From positions 124,001-188,000 of the forward strand of contig JAFARO010000014.1 in assembly GCA_019245415.1 (NCBI GenBank): a DNA stretch of 64,000 nucleotides. The letters are read 5' to 3'. Source of the stretch: Alphaproteobacteria bacterium (lineage in GTDB: Bacteria > Pseudomonadota > Alphaproteobacteria > Micropepsales > Micropepsaceae). Each line of letters opens with the position of its first letter. Within the stretch, counting starts at the first letter, position 1. Shown piece after piece: positions 32,618 to 41,790 of the stretch. The position numbers were made by a program, and so were the translations under genes. The notes under the pieces are model-generated. The model was given only the letters and a program-made list of their open reading frames with translations, searched no databases and was not told where the DNA came from.

Positions 32618-33043
32618 ATGGTCATCTATGCGGAATCGAGCGCAGCCGTGGCTTGGCTCTTCCGCGAGAGTCGCGCCTTTGAAGTTGAAACGCTCCTTCA
32701 AGCGGCGACCCGCACCGTTGCATCCGACTTGACGCTTATCGAGTGCGATCGCGCTCTTCGCCGGGCAGTGGCAGCAAGAAGAATTGACGAAAAGGCGGCG
32801 CAGGCCATTCATTCCAAATCTGCGGGCGTGGCATCCGCCTGGGATATTCTCAGTCTGGTACCGGCAATTGTGCAACGTGCTCGAGGCGATTTCCCAGGCG
32901 AGCCCATCAGAAGCCTGGACGCTCTGCACGTGGCGTGGGCGCTGCATGCAAAGGCCGTGTATCCTCAACTTTCCATCTTGAGCCTTGACGACCGCGTGCG
33001 GCGCGTCTCGGCTGCTCTCGGCGTTGCTGCGTTGCCGGCGTAG
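32618..33043 (+). CDS. PIN-domain toxin (VapC-like)
   Basis: The 141-residue PIN-domain protein is a probable RNase toxin paired with the upstream Phd-type antitoxin. It begins MVIYAESSAAVAWLF, where the first acidic metal ligand is Glu rather than the usual Asp. LIECDRALRR and SLDALHVAWAL supply the next acidic positions, and SLDDRVR ends the site. ATG 32618 is preferred over 32579, which would overlap the antitoxin and adds no homology. The Asp-to-Glu change occurs in some PIN subfamilies and need not abolish activity. Confidence 0.88.
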   Translation: MVIYAESSAAVAWLFRESRAFEVETLLQAATRTVASDLTLIECDRALRRAVAARRIDEKAAQAIHSKSAGVASAWDILSLVPAIVQRARGDFPGEPIRSLDALHVAWALHAKAVYPQLSILSLDDRVRRVSAALGVAALPA

Positions 33044-33203
33044 TTCATTCCCCCGTCCAGCCCATCCGCGTTCATTTGCGGCATCCGACCGGCGCAGTTC
33101 GCACATTCCCAAGGCACTTCCGCACCTATACGTTGAGCAACGAAGTGGAGTAGAGTCTCCCCCAGGCCGGGACGTACTGACCCTGGGACGAAGGGGGTGT
33201 GCA

Positions 33204-34262
33204 ATGAGGCTGGGCGCGATTTTGGGCATCGGCTTGCTGGTCGCTTCGGCGCATGCGCAGCCCATCGACGTCACCGGCAAATGCACGGCCGTGCGCATCC
33301 GCGAGGCCTTCGACCGCAAGATCGTGCCCGATGTCGTCGGCTGTCCGGCAGACGCCACCGTGCCGTTGCTGCGCGAGTTCTACCGCGACGTCGAGGTCCG
33401 GCCCGGCGACCATCCCCGCAACGCCGCCATCGAAGGCGTTACGCGCCTGCGTATCGGCCTGCTCGTGATGGTTTCGGTTCCCGCGCCCGCGCAGACGCAG
33501 CAACGGCCCAAGGGCAACACGAACGCGGATGTCGAGCCGACGCGCGACAATGGCGCAAACTTCTGGAACTTGCTCGGTCAGGTCGCTAAGCAGATCGCGC
33601 AATCGCAACCCAAACCGGAGACCACTGAACCTCCGCAGAACACGGATACCGGCACCGCGCCGCAAGGCACGACACCGCAAGATCCGTCAGCGACCGCAGG
33701 CCCGGCCGCCGGCAACACCCCTGCCGTAATTGCGGCGGAGCCGGCGCCATCGAAACCGCCCGTCAAGAAGCCGCGCCCGCCCGTGGGGCAGCAAAAGCCA
33801 AGCCCTGTATCGCAAACCACAGACGTCCCCACGCCGTCCGCGAATCCCGCCCGCGCCGGCGCGGCAGATCAGAAGCCTTCACCGCCGGCCGATCAGAACA
33901 GCACTGTCACTCACAATACCCACGCCCCGCCGCCGCATCGCAACGCATCCGCGGGAAACACCGTCAAGGCAGGCGACGTCGCGCGCCCGCCGGCGAATGA
34001 CAACACGCTGCTCTATTTCGTGCTTGGCGTCGTCATGATCGGCGGGGGAGCGGCAGCGGCAGCGGCACTGCGCGCGCGATCGAACCCGCCGCATATCCAC
34101 GTCCCGCCCACCGCTAGATGCAGCTTCCGATGTGGCGCTCCGCAACTCAGCGTTACCGGATCTCTGATCGTGGAGCCCAGGCTCACCATCGGTCTCGAAT
34201 TCAGGCCGGGTGCTGCCGAGGCCTCGCCGATCGTCGTCCTGCAGGAAAGGCAAGCCGCATGA
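33204..34262 (+). CDS. Secreted/anchored protein with PASTA-like N-terminus and proline-rich linker
   Basis: The 352-residue protein starts with a signal peptide ([18 protein letters not shown]). One PASTA-like unit follows ([22 protein letters not shown]). A long Pro/Thr/Gln/Asn-rich low-complexity stretch covers about residues 95-265. A transmembrane segment ([21 protein letters not shown]) comes next, then a short C-terminal region with CSFRCG. I do not recognise the whole protein. PASTA units often bind peptidoglycan, but a single one is weak evidence. It overlaps the next gene by 4 bases (ATGA), so the two products may work together. No family name is assigned. Confidence 0.6.
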   Translation: MRLGAILGIGLLVASAHAQPIDVTGKCTAVRIREAFDRKIVPDVVGCPADATVPLLREFYRDVEVRPGDHPRNAAIEGVTRLRIGLLVMVSVPAPAQTQQRPKGNTNADVEPTRDNGANFWNLLGQVAKQIAQSQPKPETTEPPQNTDTGTAPQGTTPQDPSATAGPAAGNTPAVIAAEPAPSKPPVKKPRPPVGQQKPSPVSQTTDVPTPSANPARAGAADQKPSPPADQNSTVTHNTHAPPPHRNASAGNTVKAGDVARPPANDNTLLYFVLGVVMIGGGAAAAAALRARSNPPHIHVPPTARCSFRCGAPQLSVTGSLIVEPRLTIGLEFRPGAAEASPIVVLQERQAA

Positions 34263-34786
34263 GCCCCGGAAACGACTCGCTCTGGCTGGATTCCGTACTG
34301 GGGCCCGAGAGCAGCGATGCGCTTGCCGCGCAACTGGCAAAGGCAGGCGCGAAGGACAATTCACTTTCCGCGATGTCGTTGTTCGAAGGCGCCGTCGCAA
34401 ACGCGGTCAAGTCCTGCCTGCATGTCGATCTCCTGGCGCTGCTCGCGGAGGGCTGGCGCACGGCGCAGGAAATCCACGCCGCGAAGACCGCCCCCGGGGT
34501 CACCGTGCTCAAGCTCGCCAATCACCAGATCAAGCGCGAGATCAAGCCGGTGCTCAAGATCGACGGCATCGACAAGCCGCTCGAGGCCAGCGTCGTGGTC
34601 GCCGGGCATTTCAAAGGTATCGAGCTCTCCATCGCGAACGGCGCGATCGTCAGCGTCGGCTCGGGACATTGCGACATCACGCTCGAATTCGACCTCGCCG
34701 GAGAGGCGCTGCAGGATCCAACGACATTGAAGGACTGGCAGCTTCCCGGCGAGCACCGCTTCGACCCGCCGCTGCCGATCCCCTGA
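34259..34786 (+). CDS. Conserved hypothetical protein, partner of the PASTA-like gene
   Basis: The 175-residue soluble protein has no signal peptide and no recognised domain. It contains a helical N-terminal half ([25 protein letters not shown], then [25 protein letters not shown]). A beta-rich C-terminal half follows with LELSIANG-like and [14 protein letters not shown] stretches. Its start overlaps the upstream stop, giving translational coupling to the PASTA-like membrane protein. Function unknown. Confidence 0.6.
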   Translation: MSPGNDSLWLDSVLGPESSDALAAQLAKAGAKDNSLSAMSLFEGAVANAVKSCLHVDLLALLAEGWRTAQEIHAAKTAPGVTVLKLANHQIKREIKPVLKIDGIDKPLEASVVVAGHFKGIELSIANGAIVSVGSGHCDITLEFDLAGEALQDPTTLKDWQLPGEHRFDPPLPIP

Positions 34787-34899
34787 TCGATCGCTCATTT
34801 TCTTGCGGCCAAGCCCGTGAATTCGCAAGGCTTGGTGGCTGGAGCGCGCCACCGGGCCCAGCTACGGTCGCGCCGCAATCCGAGCAAAAGCGCGCCACG

Positions 34900-36558
34900 A
34901 TGACCGATCTTGAAATCGCGCGCGGCGCGAAACTCGAGCCGATAGAGGCCGTGGGCGCCCGCGCCGGACTGCCTGCGGAAGCGCTTTACCGCTACGGCCC
35001 GCACAAGGCCAAAGTGTCGCTCGACTTCATCGCCGGGCTGGGAGAGCGGCCGCCGGGCAAGCTCGTCCTCGTCACCGCGATCAATCCGACCGCCGCCGGC
35101 GAAGGCAAGACGACGACGACGGTCGGCTTGGCCGACGCGCTCTCCGCGATCGGCAAGCGCGCCATGATCTGCCTGCGCGAGCCGTCGCTGGGGCCCTGCT
35201 TCGGCATGAAGGGCGGCGCGGCCGGCGGCGGCTACGCACAGGTCGTTCCGATGGACGAGATCAACCTGCATTTCACCGGCGATTTCCACGCCATCACCGC
35301 GGCGAACAACCTGCTGGCGGCGCTGATCGACAACCAGGTCTATTGGGGCAACCCGTTGCGCATCGATCCTTCCAAGATCTCCTGGCGCCGGGTCATGGAC
35401 ATGAACGACCGCGCGCTGCGCCACATCGTGGTCGGCCTCGACAACAACGGCCAGGTGCGCGAGGACGGCTTCGACATCACCGTCGCCTCGGAGGTGATGG
35501 CGATCTTCTGCCTCGCCGCCTCGCTGGCCGAGCTCGAAGAGCGCATCGACCGTATCGTTGTGGCGCGCGATTTCGCCAAGAAGAACGTCACCGCCAGGCA
35601 GATCCAGGCTTCCGGCGCGATGGGCGTGCTGTTGCGCGATGCGATGCAGCCCAATCTTGTGCAGACGCTCGAGCATACGCCGGCTTTCGTCCATGGCGGT
35701 CCCTTCGCCAACATCGCCCATGGCTGCAACTCGGTGATCGCGACGCGCACCGCGCTCGAGCTCGCCGACTACGTCGTCACCGAAGCCGGCTTTGGCGCTG
35801 ATCTCGGGGCCGAGAAGTTCTTCGACATCAAATGCCGGCAAGCCGGTCTGACACCCGCCGCCGCGGTCATCGTCGCCACCGTGCGCGCGCTCAAGATGCA
35901 TGGCGGAGTCGACAAGAAGGATCTCGGCGCGGAGAACGTGGCCGCGGTGAAGGCCGGCATGGCGAATTTGCTGCGCCACATCGAGAACGTGCGCAAGTTC
36001 GGCGTCCCCGTCACGGTCGCGATCAACCATTTTACCGCCGACAGCGACCGCGAATGCCAGGCGATCGTCGAGGGCTGCCGCCAGGTTGGCGTGCGCGCCC
36101 ATCTCTGCCGTCATTGGGCCGAAGGCAGCAAGGGCGCCGTCGGCCTCGCCGAAGAGATCGTCGCGCTGGCCGGAAAGGGCTCCGATTTCCGCCCGCTCTA
36201 TCCCGACGACATGCCGCTCACCGACAAGATCGCGACAGTCGCGCGCGAGATCTATCGCGCCGCCGACATTTCGCTCTCGCCCGACGCGGCCAAGAAGCTC
36301 AAGCAGTACGAGGCAGACGGTTTCGGCAAGCTCCCCGTCTGCATGGCCAAGACGCAGTACAGCTTCACCGCCGAGCCCGACATCCGCGGCGCGCCGAGCG
36401 GCTTCATCCTGCCGGTACGCGACGTTCGCCTCTCCGCCGGGGCGGGCTTCGTCGTGGCGCTTTGCGGCGACCTGATGACCATGCCCGGTCTGCCCAGGGA
36501 CCCCGCCGCCTACCGCATCCGCATCAATGCCGAGGGCCAGATCGAGGGCTTGTTCTAG
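34900..36558 (+). CDS. fhs: Formate--tetrahydrofolate ligase
   Basis: Fhs joins formate to tetrahydrofolate with ATP, feeding one-carbon metabolism. The 552-residue protein begins [19 protein letters not shown]. It has the P-loop [23 protein letters not shown], the conserved [26 protein letters not shown], and [18 protein letters not shown]. It ends normally with [26 protein letters not shown]. The length is standard (about 555). It stands as a single gene, with the hypothetical pair upstream and a GYF-type protein downstream. Confidence 0.97.
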   Translation: MTDLEIARGAKLEPIEAVGARAGLPAEALYRYGPHKAKVSLDFIAGLGERPPGKLVLVTAINPTAAGEGKTTTTVGLADALSAIGKRAMICLREPSLGPCFGMKGGAAGGGYAQVVPMDEINLHFTGDFHAITAANNLLAALIDNQVYWGNPLRIDPSKISWRRVMDMNDRALRHIVVGLDNNGQVREDGFDITVASEVMAIFCLAASLAELEERIDRIVVARDFAKKNVTARQIQASGAMGVLLRDAMQPNLVQTLEHTPAFVHGGPFANIAHGCNSVIATRTALELADYVVTEAGFGADLGAEKFFDIKCRQAGLTPAAAVIVATVRALKMHGGVDKKDLGAENVAAVKAGMANLLRHIENVRKFGVPVTVAINHFTADSDRECQAIVEGCRQVGVRAHLCRHWAEGSKGAVGLAEEIVALAGKGSDFRPLYPDDMPLTDKIATVAREIYRAADISLSPDAAKKLKQYEADGFGKLPVCMAKTQYSFTAEPDIRGAPSGFILPVRDVRLSAGAGFVVALCGDLMTMPGLPRDPAAYRIRINAEGQIEGLF

Positions 36559-36605
36559 AGCCCTTGGCAAGGGTCGGGTAACCATTGGCGGGCTAAAGTG
36601 GCCCG

Positions 36606-37217
36606 ATGTCGGACACTTGGACCATCAGCGTCGCCGGGCGGAGCTACGGCCCCTACCGCGCGGACCAGATGCAGGCCTTCGCCGCGGAGGGGCGCCTCGT
36701 CGCGCAGTCCCAGGTGGCGCGGGACGGCGCCAGCCAATACGGCCCTGCGAGCGACGATCCCCTGCTCGCGCCGCTGTTCGGCCAGCCTAGCGCTGCGCCG
36801 GCGCAGGCCGAACCTCAGCGTCAGCCCGCGCGCAGCCAGTTTTTCACCGCCGAGGGCAACGAGGACGTCCAATCCTTCGGCCGCAGCGAGGACGACCAGG
36901 GCAAGCGCGCGCATTTCGTCATCGTCGCCGACATGAAATCGCGTTCGATCTCCGGCCTCGAGGAGGAGATCTTCAATATCGGACCCGCCGTGCCGATCCT
37001 GCCCCAGGCCTGGCTGCTGACGACGGAGATGTCGATCAACGCCATCCGCCAGGCCCTGGTGCAGAAGCTCGGCAAGCTCGACATGCTGTTCATCACCGAC
37101 GCCACCCACGACAAGGCGGCGTGGTTCAATTTCGGTCCCGAAGCCGATTCCCGAATCCGCCGCCTCTGGCAGAAAACGCCTGACGTCGCCGCCGCGCCCA
37201 AGCGCGCCGCGGGCTGA
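36606..37217 (+). CDS. GYF_2-domain protein of unknown function
   Basis: The 203-residue protein begins with a GYF_2-type domain (WTISVAGRSYGPYRADQMQAFAAEGRL), a small peptide-binding module. A Pro/Gln-rich linker of about 25 residues follows. The C-terminal domain (AHFVIVADMKSRSISGLEEEIFNIGPAVPILPQAWLLTTEM) resembles a short alpha/beta fold. No enzyme motif is visible. It is 47 bases downstream of fhs and convergent with the small basic protein gene. Confidence 0.7.
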   Translation: MSDTWTISVAGRSYGPYRADQMQAFAAEGRLVAQSQVARDGASQYGPASDDPLLAPLFGQPSAAPAQAEPQRQPARSQFFTAEGNEDVQSFGRSEDDQGKRAHFVIVADMKSRSISGLEEEIFNIGPAVPILPQAWLLTTEMSINAIRQALVQKLGKLDMLFITDATHDKAAWFNFGPEADSRIRRLWQKTPDVAAAPKRAAG

Positions 37218-37228
37218 CCGTCAGGGCC

Positions 37229-37456
37229 TCAGTGCCGGGCTTTGGAGCGTCCCTTGCGCTCGGCCTCGCGCAGCGACTTTCCTTCCTTGCCATCGAGCGC
37301 GGCTTTGGCATCTTTGCCGAGCTTTCCGATCTTGGACTTGTTGCGCGTAACGAAGCCTTCCTGCGCACGGTCGAAATTGCGCGTGGCCGTATAGCTGCCC
37401 TCGCCTTCGACTTTGCCGCCACGCTTCTTGGCCGCAGCATTCTGTTTCGCCGGCAT
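37229..37456 (-). CDS. Small basic protein
   Basis: The 75-residue protein is very rich in Lys, Arg, Ala and Gly. It contains GEGSYTATRNFDRAQEGFV followed by a run of charged residues (KIGKLGKDAKAALDGKEGKS). I know no function; such proteins occur in many proteobacteria and could bind nucleic acid. The start ATG 37456 is chosen because the frame upstream runs antisense through the carbonic-anhydrase-like gene. It lies 56 bases after that gene in the same direction. Confidence 0.65.
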   Translation of the reverse strand: MPAKQNAAAKKRGGKVEGEGSYTATRNFDRAQEGFVTRNKSKIGKLGKDAKAALDGKEGKSLREAERKGRSKARH

Positions 37457-37512
37457 GGATCCTGTCCGATTGCGATTTCCGAACCGCAACGCGGCGCCTG
37501 CGCGAAGGTTCC

Positions 37513-38043
37513 TCAATCCACCGGCTTCAGCCCGTCGCGAAAGCGCCGGTAGTTGGCGACATAGACCTGCGTGGAGAGCTTGAGCAGAGCGCGCTGCTGG
37601 TCGTCGAGCGTGCGGATCTGGCGGCCGGGGCTGCCCAGGATCATCGAACCGTCGGGGAATTCCTTGCCCTCCGCAATCAGCGTATTGGCGCCGACCAAGC
37701 ATTCGCGGCCGACCTTCGAGCGGTTGAGCAGGATGGAGCCCATGCCGATCAGGCTGCCGTCGCCGACCGTCGTCGAGTGCAGGATGACATTGTGGCCGAC
37801 GGTGACGCCGTTGCCGACGATCACCGGCTGGCCGGGATCGGTATGGCAGACGGAATTGTCCTGCACGTTCGTATCCTCGCCGAGCTCGATCCAGTCGTTG
37901 TCCCCGCGCAGCACCGCGCCGAACCACACGCTGGCATTCCGCTTCAGCCGCACGCGCCCGATCAGGACCGCGGTCGGCGCGATCCAGTATTCACCGTTTG
38001 GGGGCAGCTCCGGCGCGATGCCGTCGATGGCATAGAGAGGCAT
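37513..38043 (-). CDS. Gamma carbonic anhydrase family protein
   Basis: The 176-residue left-handed beta-helix protein has repeated hexapeptides and the three zinc-ligand histidines in CHTDPGQPVIVGNGVTVGHNVILHS. It begins MPLYAIDG at ATG 38043. Proteins of this family (YrdA/PaaY/CaiE-like) bind zinc or iron and may hydrate CO2, though many are not active. The C-terminal helix (LLKLSTQVYVANYRRF) is typical. It diverges from phoH across a 230-base gap in which I see no gene. Confidence 0.9.
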   Translation of the reverse strand: MPLYAIDGIAPELPPNGEYWIAPTAVLIGRVRLKRNASVWFGAVLRGDNDWIELGEDTNVQDNSVCHTDPGQPVIVGNGVTVGHNVILHSTTVGDGSLIGMGSILLNRSKVGRECLVGANTLIAEGKEFPDGSMILGSPGRQIRTLDDQQRALLKLSTQVYVANYRRFRDGLKPVD

Positions 38044-38273
38044 GTCGGTTTTTTCGTTCGATGCACGGATCAGTTTGCCGCCGATGCGCGCGGCCTGCAA
38101 ATTTCACGTAAGCGTCGCACGAAACGCGTTACTCTCGAATGAGCCGACTGATTCGCGGGCGGGATGGTGCAGCGTATTTCGTTGCCGACTCATCGACATA
38201 AAGGGCCACAGCCCTTGTCCCTCCGCCCGCCTCCTTGCCTTTCGATTCAGTTCACCGTGACCAGGGAGTTCCT

Positions 38274-39026
38274 ATGGCCAAGCGTTCCGCGCGGCAGAAA
38301 GCCCGCGAATTGCAGTATCACGAGCCGGCAAACGTCCATCCTCTCTTTCCGCCCGAGCGCGGCTGGAATCCCCACGATCACGACGAACACGCGCGCGACC
38401 GCAAATATGTGAAAAACGTCCGGGCGATGAGCCCGGCGCAGCAGCGATTGATGGACGCGATCAACGAGCGCTCCGTCGTGGTCGCGCTCGGCCCCGCGGG
38501 CACCGGCAAGACCTATCTCGCCATCGCCAAGGCGGTCGAAGCGCTGGAGAACGGCCGCGCCGGCCGCATCGTGCTGTCGCGCCCGGCGGTGGAAGCGGGC
38601 GAGAGCCTGGGCTTTCTCCCCGGCGACCTGCAGGAGAAGCTCGCGCCCTATCTGCGCCCGCTCTACGACTGCCTGACCGAGCGGCTCGGCACCAAGCGGC
38701 TCAAGGCGCTTGTCGCCGAGGGCACGATCGAGATCGCGCCGGTCGCCTATATGCGTGGGCGCACGCTCAACGACTGCTTCATCGTCATCGACGAGGCGCA
38801 AAACTGTACCTACGGACAGCTCAAGATGCTGCTGACGCGCCTGGGCTGGCGCTCGACCATGGTGCTGACCGGCGACCCCGACCAGACCGACCTGCTCAAG
38901 GGCATGTCGGGCTTGGGCGACATCGCTGACCGGCTCGAGCGCGTGCCGGAGATCGCGGTCGTGCGACTGGGCGACGCCGACATCGTGCGCCACCCCCTCG
39001 TCGCGGGCATGCTGACGGTGTTGTAG
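38274..39026 (+). CDS. PhoH family ATPase
   Basis: This 250-residue PhoH-like P-loop ATPase has Walker A GPAGTGKTYLAIAKA, Walker B CFIVIDEAQNCT and TGDPDQTDL. It begins MAKRSARQKARELQYHEP after a GGGAG site, with a charged N-terminal extension before the ATPase core. PhoH proteins are cytoplasmic ATPases, some with RNA helicase or RNase links. It stands alone; there is no ybeY or lnt neighbour as in the ybeZ-type locus. This suggests the PhoH rather than the YbeZ branch. Confidence 0.9.
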   Translation: MAKRSARQKARELQYHEPANVHPLFPPERGWNPHDHDEHARDRKYVKNVRAMSPAQQRLMDAINERSVVVALGPAGTGKTYLAIAKAVEALENGRAGRIVLSRPAVEAGESLGFLPGDLQEKLAPYLRPLYDCLTERLGTKRLKALVAEGTIEIAPVAYMRGRTLNDCFIVIDEAQNCTYGQLKMLLTRLGWRSTMVLTGDPDQTDLLKGMSGLGDIADRLERVPEIAVVRLGDADIVRHPLVAGMLTVL

Positions 39027-39145
39027 GCGATCTCGTAATGGCCGGGGCTTGCCGCCTTCGCCAAGGCTACGGCGGCCGAGTGTGATCTATGCTTGCCCGC
39101 CGAAGCTCAAAGCGTAGGCGGGACCCGGCCATGGCGACGATACTT

Positions 39146-39442
39146 CTACCTCAGCACCACGTAGATATTCAGCACCAGGAGCCCGATGGCGAAGCTCCAA
39201 TAGGAGGCGATGGCCGCGGCGAGCCAGAAGGCCCAGGTCGAGCAGGACTTCGCCTTGAGCTTCGCCGCCGCGTTCTCGATCAGCACGTTGGGACCGGCCA
39301 GCACCATGACCGCGAAATAGGTTCCTTTTTCGAACCCGCTCGCGGGCTTGACCGCGAACAGGCGGTAGAGGTTGGCGAGGATTCCCGAGACGGTGAATCC
39401 CGCGGCCATCGCGAACAGCACCACGAATGCATCCCTGGCCAT
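39146..39442 (-). CDS. Small integral membrane protein
   Basis: The 98-residue protein begins MARDAFVVLFAMAAG and has three hydrophobic segments (about residues 5-25, 40-55 and 68-95). A polar turn carries ENAAAKLKAKS. No function is known to me. Start 39442 is chosen at the first methionine before the first membrane span; the frame upstream is Cys/Arg-rich and unlikely to be coding. It stands alone between phoH and a divergent membrane-anchored protein gene. The 233-base gap to the latter shows no further gene. Confidence 0.65.
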   Translation of the reverse strand: MARDAFVVLFAMAAGFTVSGILANLYRLFAVKPASGFEKGTYFAVMVLAGPNVLIENAAAKLKAKSCSTWAFWLAAAIASYWSFAIGLLVLNIYVVLR

Positions 39443-39675
39443 GAGGCGAATTCCTCCCACTGCGACAAACGTTCGGGATGCAGCGCTTGTGCCCGGGTTT
39501 CCTTGCCTTTGCCGCAGGAAATGTCTCAATCCGGCGCAGGCTTGTCCCCAATCCAAACAAGGGAATGGACGGAACCTGTCCGGACATCCACATGGAAATT
39601 TCACCTGGGCCGGAACGGGCCTGCGGTAACCTGGAACCCCCGTGCTACCATGTAGACGCGAGCTTGGAATCGCCC

Positions 39676-40407
39676 ATGTCGATGAGCCGCAGCGATGACG
39701 ACGAACTCGTCCGGAGACGTTCGGGCTGGCTGATCCCGCTCGCCGTGCTGCTGGCGATCACGGCGCTGTCGGCGCTGTTCCTCCTTTATTACCTGGCGCC
39801 CACGGCCCCGCCCCTGTTCTCCGAGCAGGTCTCGCCCAATTCGAGCACCGACGTGGTGGCGCTCGAGGTCGGCGGCGTGAAGCTGTGGATTCCGCAGAAC
39901 TACCTGCAATACGACAGCGCGCGGCGCGGCGGCCGCCATCGCGAGGTGGCGCTGTTCGCGATGCTGCCGGATCTCAGCGGCTGGTCGAACTGGAATGCCG
40001 GCGCCTTCGCCGACAACGGACCCAATTCCAGCATCGTCTATCTCACCATCCGCGTGCAGGACAGCGTGATGAGCGAGCGCGAGCGGCTGGAGCGAATCTA
40101 TCTCGCCTATGTTGCCGACCCGATGGGCGAAGCGGGTCCCTTTGGCCTGACCAAATACGCGTTCCGCCCGGACAGCGGTTACCACCGCGAAGATCTCTTC
40201 GTGGGACACACCGCGGGCGGCCCGGTCGTGCTGCGCTGCGAGCGGCTGGGGCCGGACGTGTCCAGCCCAAAATGCCTGCGCGACATGCCGCTCAAGGGCA
40301 GCGTCGGCGTGTCCTATCGCTTCAAGCGCTCCAAGCTGGCGCACTGGCGCGATATCGCGGACGGCGTCGACGGATTGCTCGCGGGTTTCGAGAAGCCGGC
40401 GCAATAG
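39676..40407 (+). CDS. Membrane-anchored hypothetical protein
   Basis: The 243-residue protein has a short cytoplasmic N-terminus (MSMSRSDDDELVRRRSGW) and one transmembrane helix (IPLAVLLAITALSALFLLYYL). A periplasmic domain of about 195 residues follows, with VALEVGGVKLWIPQNYLQ and a disulfide-compatible pair (LRCERLGP and PKCLRDM). I do not recognise the domain. It is convergent with the leftward membrane-protein gene, 6 bases apart. Confidence 0.65.
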   Translation: MSMSRSDDDELVRRRSGWLIPLAVLLAITALSALFLLYYLAPTAPPLFSEQVSPNSSTDVVALEVGGVKLWIPQNYLQYDSARRGGRHREVALFAMLPDLSGWSNWNAGAFADNGPNSSIVYLTIRVQDSVMSERERLERIYLAYVADPMGEAGPFGLTKYAFRPDSGYHREDLFVGHTAGGPVVLRCERLGPDVSSPKCLRDMPLKGSVGVSYRFKRSKLAHWRDIADGVDGLLAGFEKPAQ

Positions 40408-40413
40408 GAAGCA

Positions 40414-41499
40414 TCAGCGCTTGCCGAAGACATCCTCGACGCTGCGATACCGCGGCAGCAGCGCATGCAGCGCGATCGCAAAGGCGGCGAAGGCAAACAG
40501 GCCGAGCGCGATCCATGCGCCGGCCAGCGGCAACAGGAGGCTGTGCGACCCCGCACGGCTCCAGCCCAGCCCGAGCACCAGGATCAGCGCTGCGCACATT
40601 GCGACCGGCGGCGCCTCGCCGACGAAGACCGGCTGGAGCGATTCCGCAGGTTCGGCGCCTGCGCGGATCTCGCCGCTCCAGCAGCGGCCGAACACCGCGA
40701 GCGGGACCAGCACGGCCGCAAGCGCCAAAGCCAGGACCGGCCAGCGGAATTCACCGGCAAAGCCTGCGAGCCATAAGCCGCACACTGCCAGGCTCAGTAC
40801 CGCCGCCACGGCCAGACGCCAGTCGCGCATCCACCCCAAGGCCGCCGCAAACAACACGATCGCCGCGGCGGCGCCGAAGACTCTGCCGTGATGCGGCGCC
40901 GGCAGGCTGCGAAGGCGCAACAGCGCGATCGTCGCCAGCATCGCCGCGATGCCCGCGACGGCGAGCGCCCAGCGGCTTTCGGCGAGCGGGGCGAACCAAG
41001 CCGCCGCGCCTTGGCGCGCCTCGCGCGCGCGGTTGGCGGCGGCGATGAAATCCTCTGTATAAGGAACGACCGCCGCCATCCACAGCGCGGCGCCCAGCCA
41101 GGCGAGCTCCAGGATCACCGCCACCGACGCCGGAGCCAGCGCCCGCAGCCCCGCCACGCGGCCGATCGCCAGCGCCGGCAACAGCGGTGCCGCGACCGCG
41201 AGCGCCCCCGCCGGCACGACAGTCTTCACCGCGTCGGCGACGGCCTTGCGCGGCGCCGTGCCGGCGCAGACCGCGCGCGCCATCCTCTCGGCGACGAGAA
41301 AAAACAGCACTGTGCCGAACGCCGCCGCGGCGAAGATGAACTCCGCCACCGCCCCGTCCGCGTTGAGCGACCAGAAAATGCCGCCGAGCAGCGGCACCGA
41401 CAGCGTCAGGACCGTCAGCAGCGCATGGCGCAGATAGAGATAGAGAACCGGCCCCGCAGCCAGCGCGGCCGCGACGAAAAAGGCCGCCGCCAGGTTCAA
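40414..41499 (-). CDS. Polytopic membrane protein, alanine-rich, unknown function
   Basis: The 361-residue protein is almost entirely hydrophobic, with about ten predicted membrane spans and few charged loops (one of them YTEDFIAAANRAREARQG). No transporter or enzyme signature is visible. Its start overlaps the stop of the DUF3126-type gene by 4 bases, so the two are coupled. Confidence 0.6.
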   Translation of the reverse strand: MNLAAAFFVAAALAAGPVLYLYLRHALLTVLTLSVPLLGGIFWSLNADGAVAEFIFAAAAFGTVLFFLVAERMARAVCAGTAPRKAVADAVKTVVPAGALAVAAPLLPALAIGRVAGLRALAPASVAVILELAWLGAALWMAAVVPYTEDFIAAANRAREARQGAAAWFAPLAESRWALAVAGIAAMLATIALLRLRSLPAPHHGRVFGAAAAIVLFAAALGWMRDWRLAVAAVLSLAVCGLWLAGFAGEFRWPVLALALAAVLVPLAVFGRCWSGEIRAGAEPAESLQPVFVGEAPPVAMCAALILVLGLGWSRAGSHSLLLPLAGAWIALGLFAFAAFAIALHALLPRYRSVEDVFGKR

Positions 41500-41726
41500 C
41501 TGCGCGAAGCCGGGGCCTCCGGCAAATCCATTTCCAGAATCGCCATGTTGAAGGCGTAGGAGGTCTCGCCGTCCTCGGTATCCTTGAACAACACCCCGAT
41601 GAACTCGCCGTTGACGTGGACTTCCACGGAGTCCTCCTGCTTCGGCCGCTCCACCACGGTGATGGTGTCGAGGCGGAAGAGGTTGCGCAGGTACTTCTCC
41701 AGGCGCCAGATTTCGCTGCGGGTCAA
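41496..41726 (-). CDS. DUF3126-type small protein
   Basis: The 76-residue protein LTRSEIWRLEKYLRNLF...VEVHVNGEFIGVLFKDTEDGE matches the small alphaproteobacterial family DUF3126 in length and pattern. I chose TTG 41726 because GGAGAAAG lies 8 bases upstream and the family begins there. In-frame ATGs at 41792 and 41834 would add residues without family likeness and overlap the divergent oxidase gene. Function unknown. It is coupled to the downstream polytopic membrane protein gene. Confidence 0.7.
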   Translation of the reverse strand: MTRSEIWRLEKYLRNLFRLDTITVVERPKQEDSVEVHVNGEFIGVLFKDTEDGETSYAFNMAILEMDLPEAPASRS

Positions 41727-41790
41727 CGGGCTTTCTCCGATGCGGCGGATTTGACGTGGCACGGGGCGGGCGCCCCGGTCAAGATGCGCC

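Noticed and set aside
33140-33185. A short likeness between the sequence before the PASTA-like gene (GGGACGTACTGA) and the sdhA end (AGGACGTACTAG).
   Set aside because: The match is too short and imperfect to be distinguished from chance.
34795-36585. A 596-codon antisense frame across fhs, and a 746-codon plus-strand frame (6074-8314) antisense to the alcohol dehydrogenase.
   Set aside because: Both mirror well-conserved genes and have no recognisable protein features.
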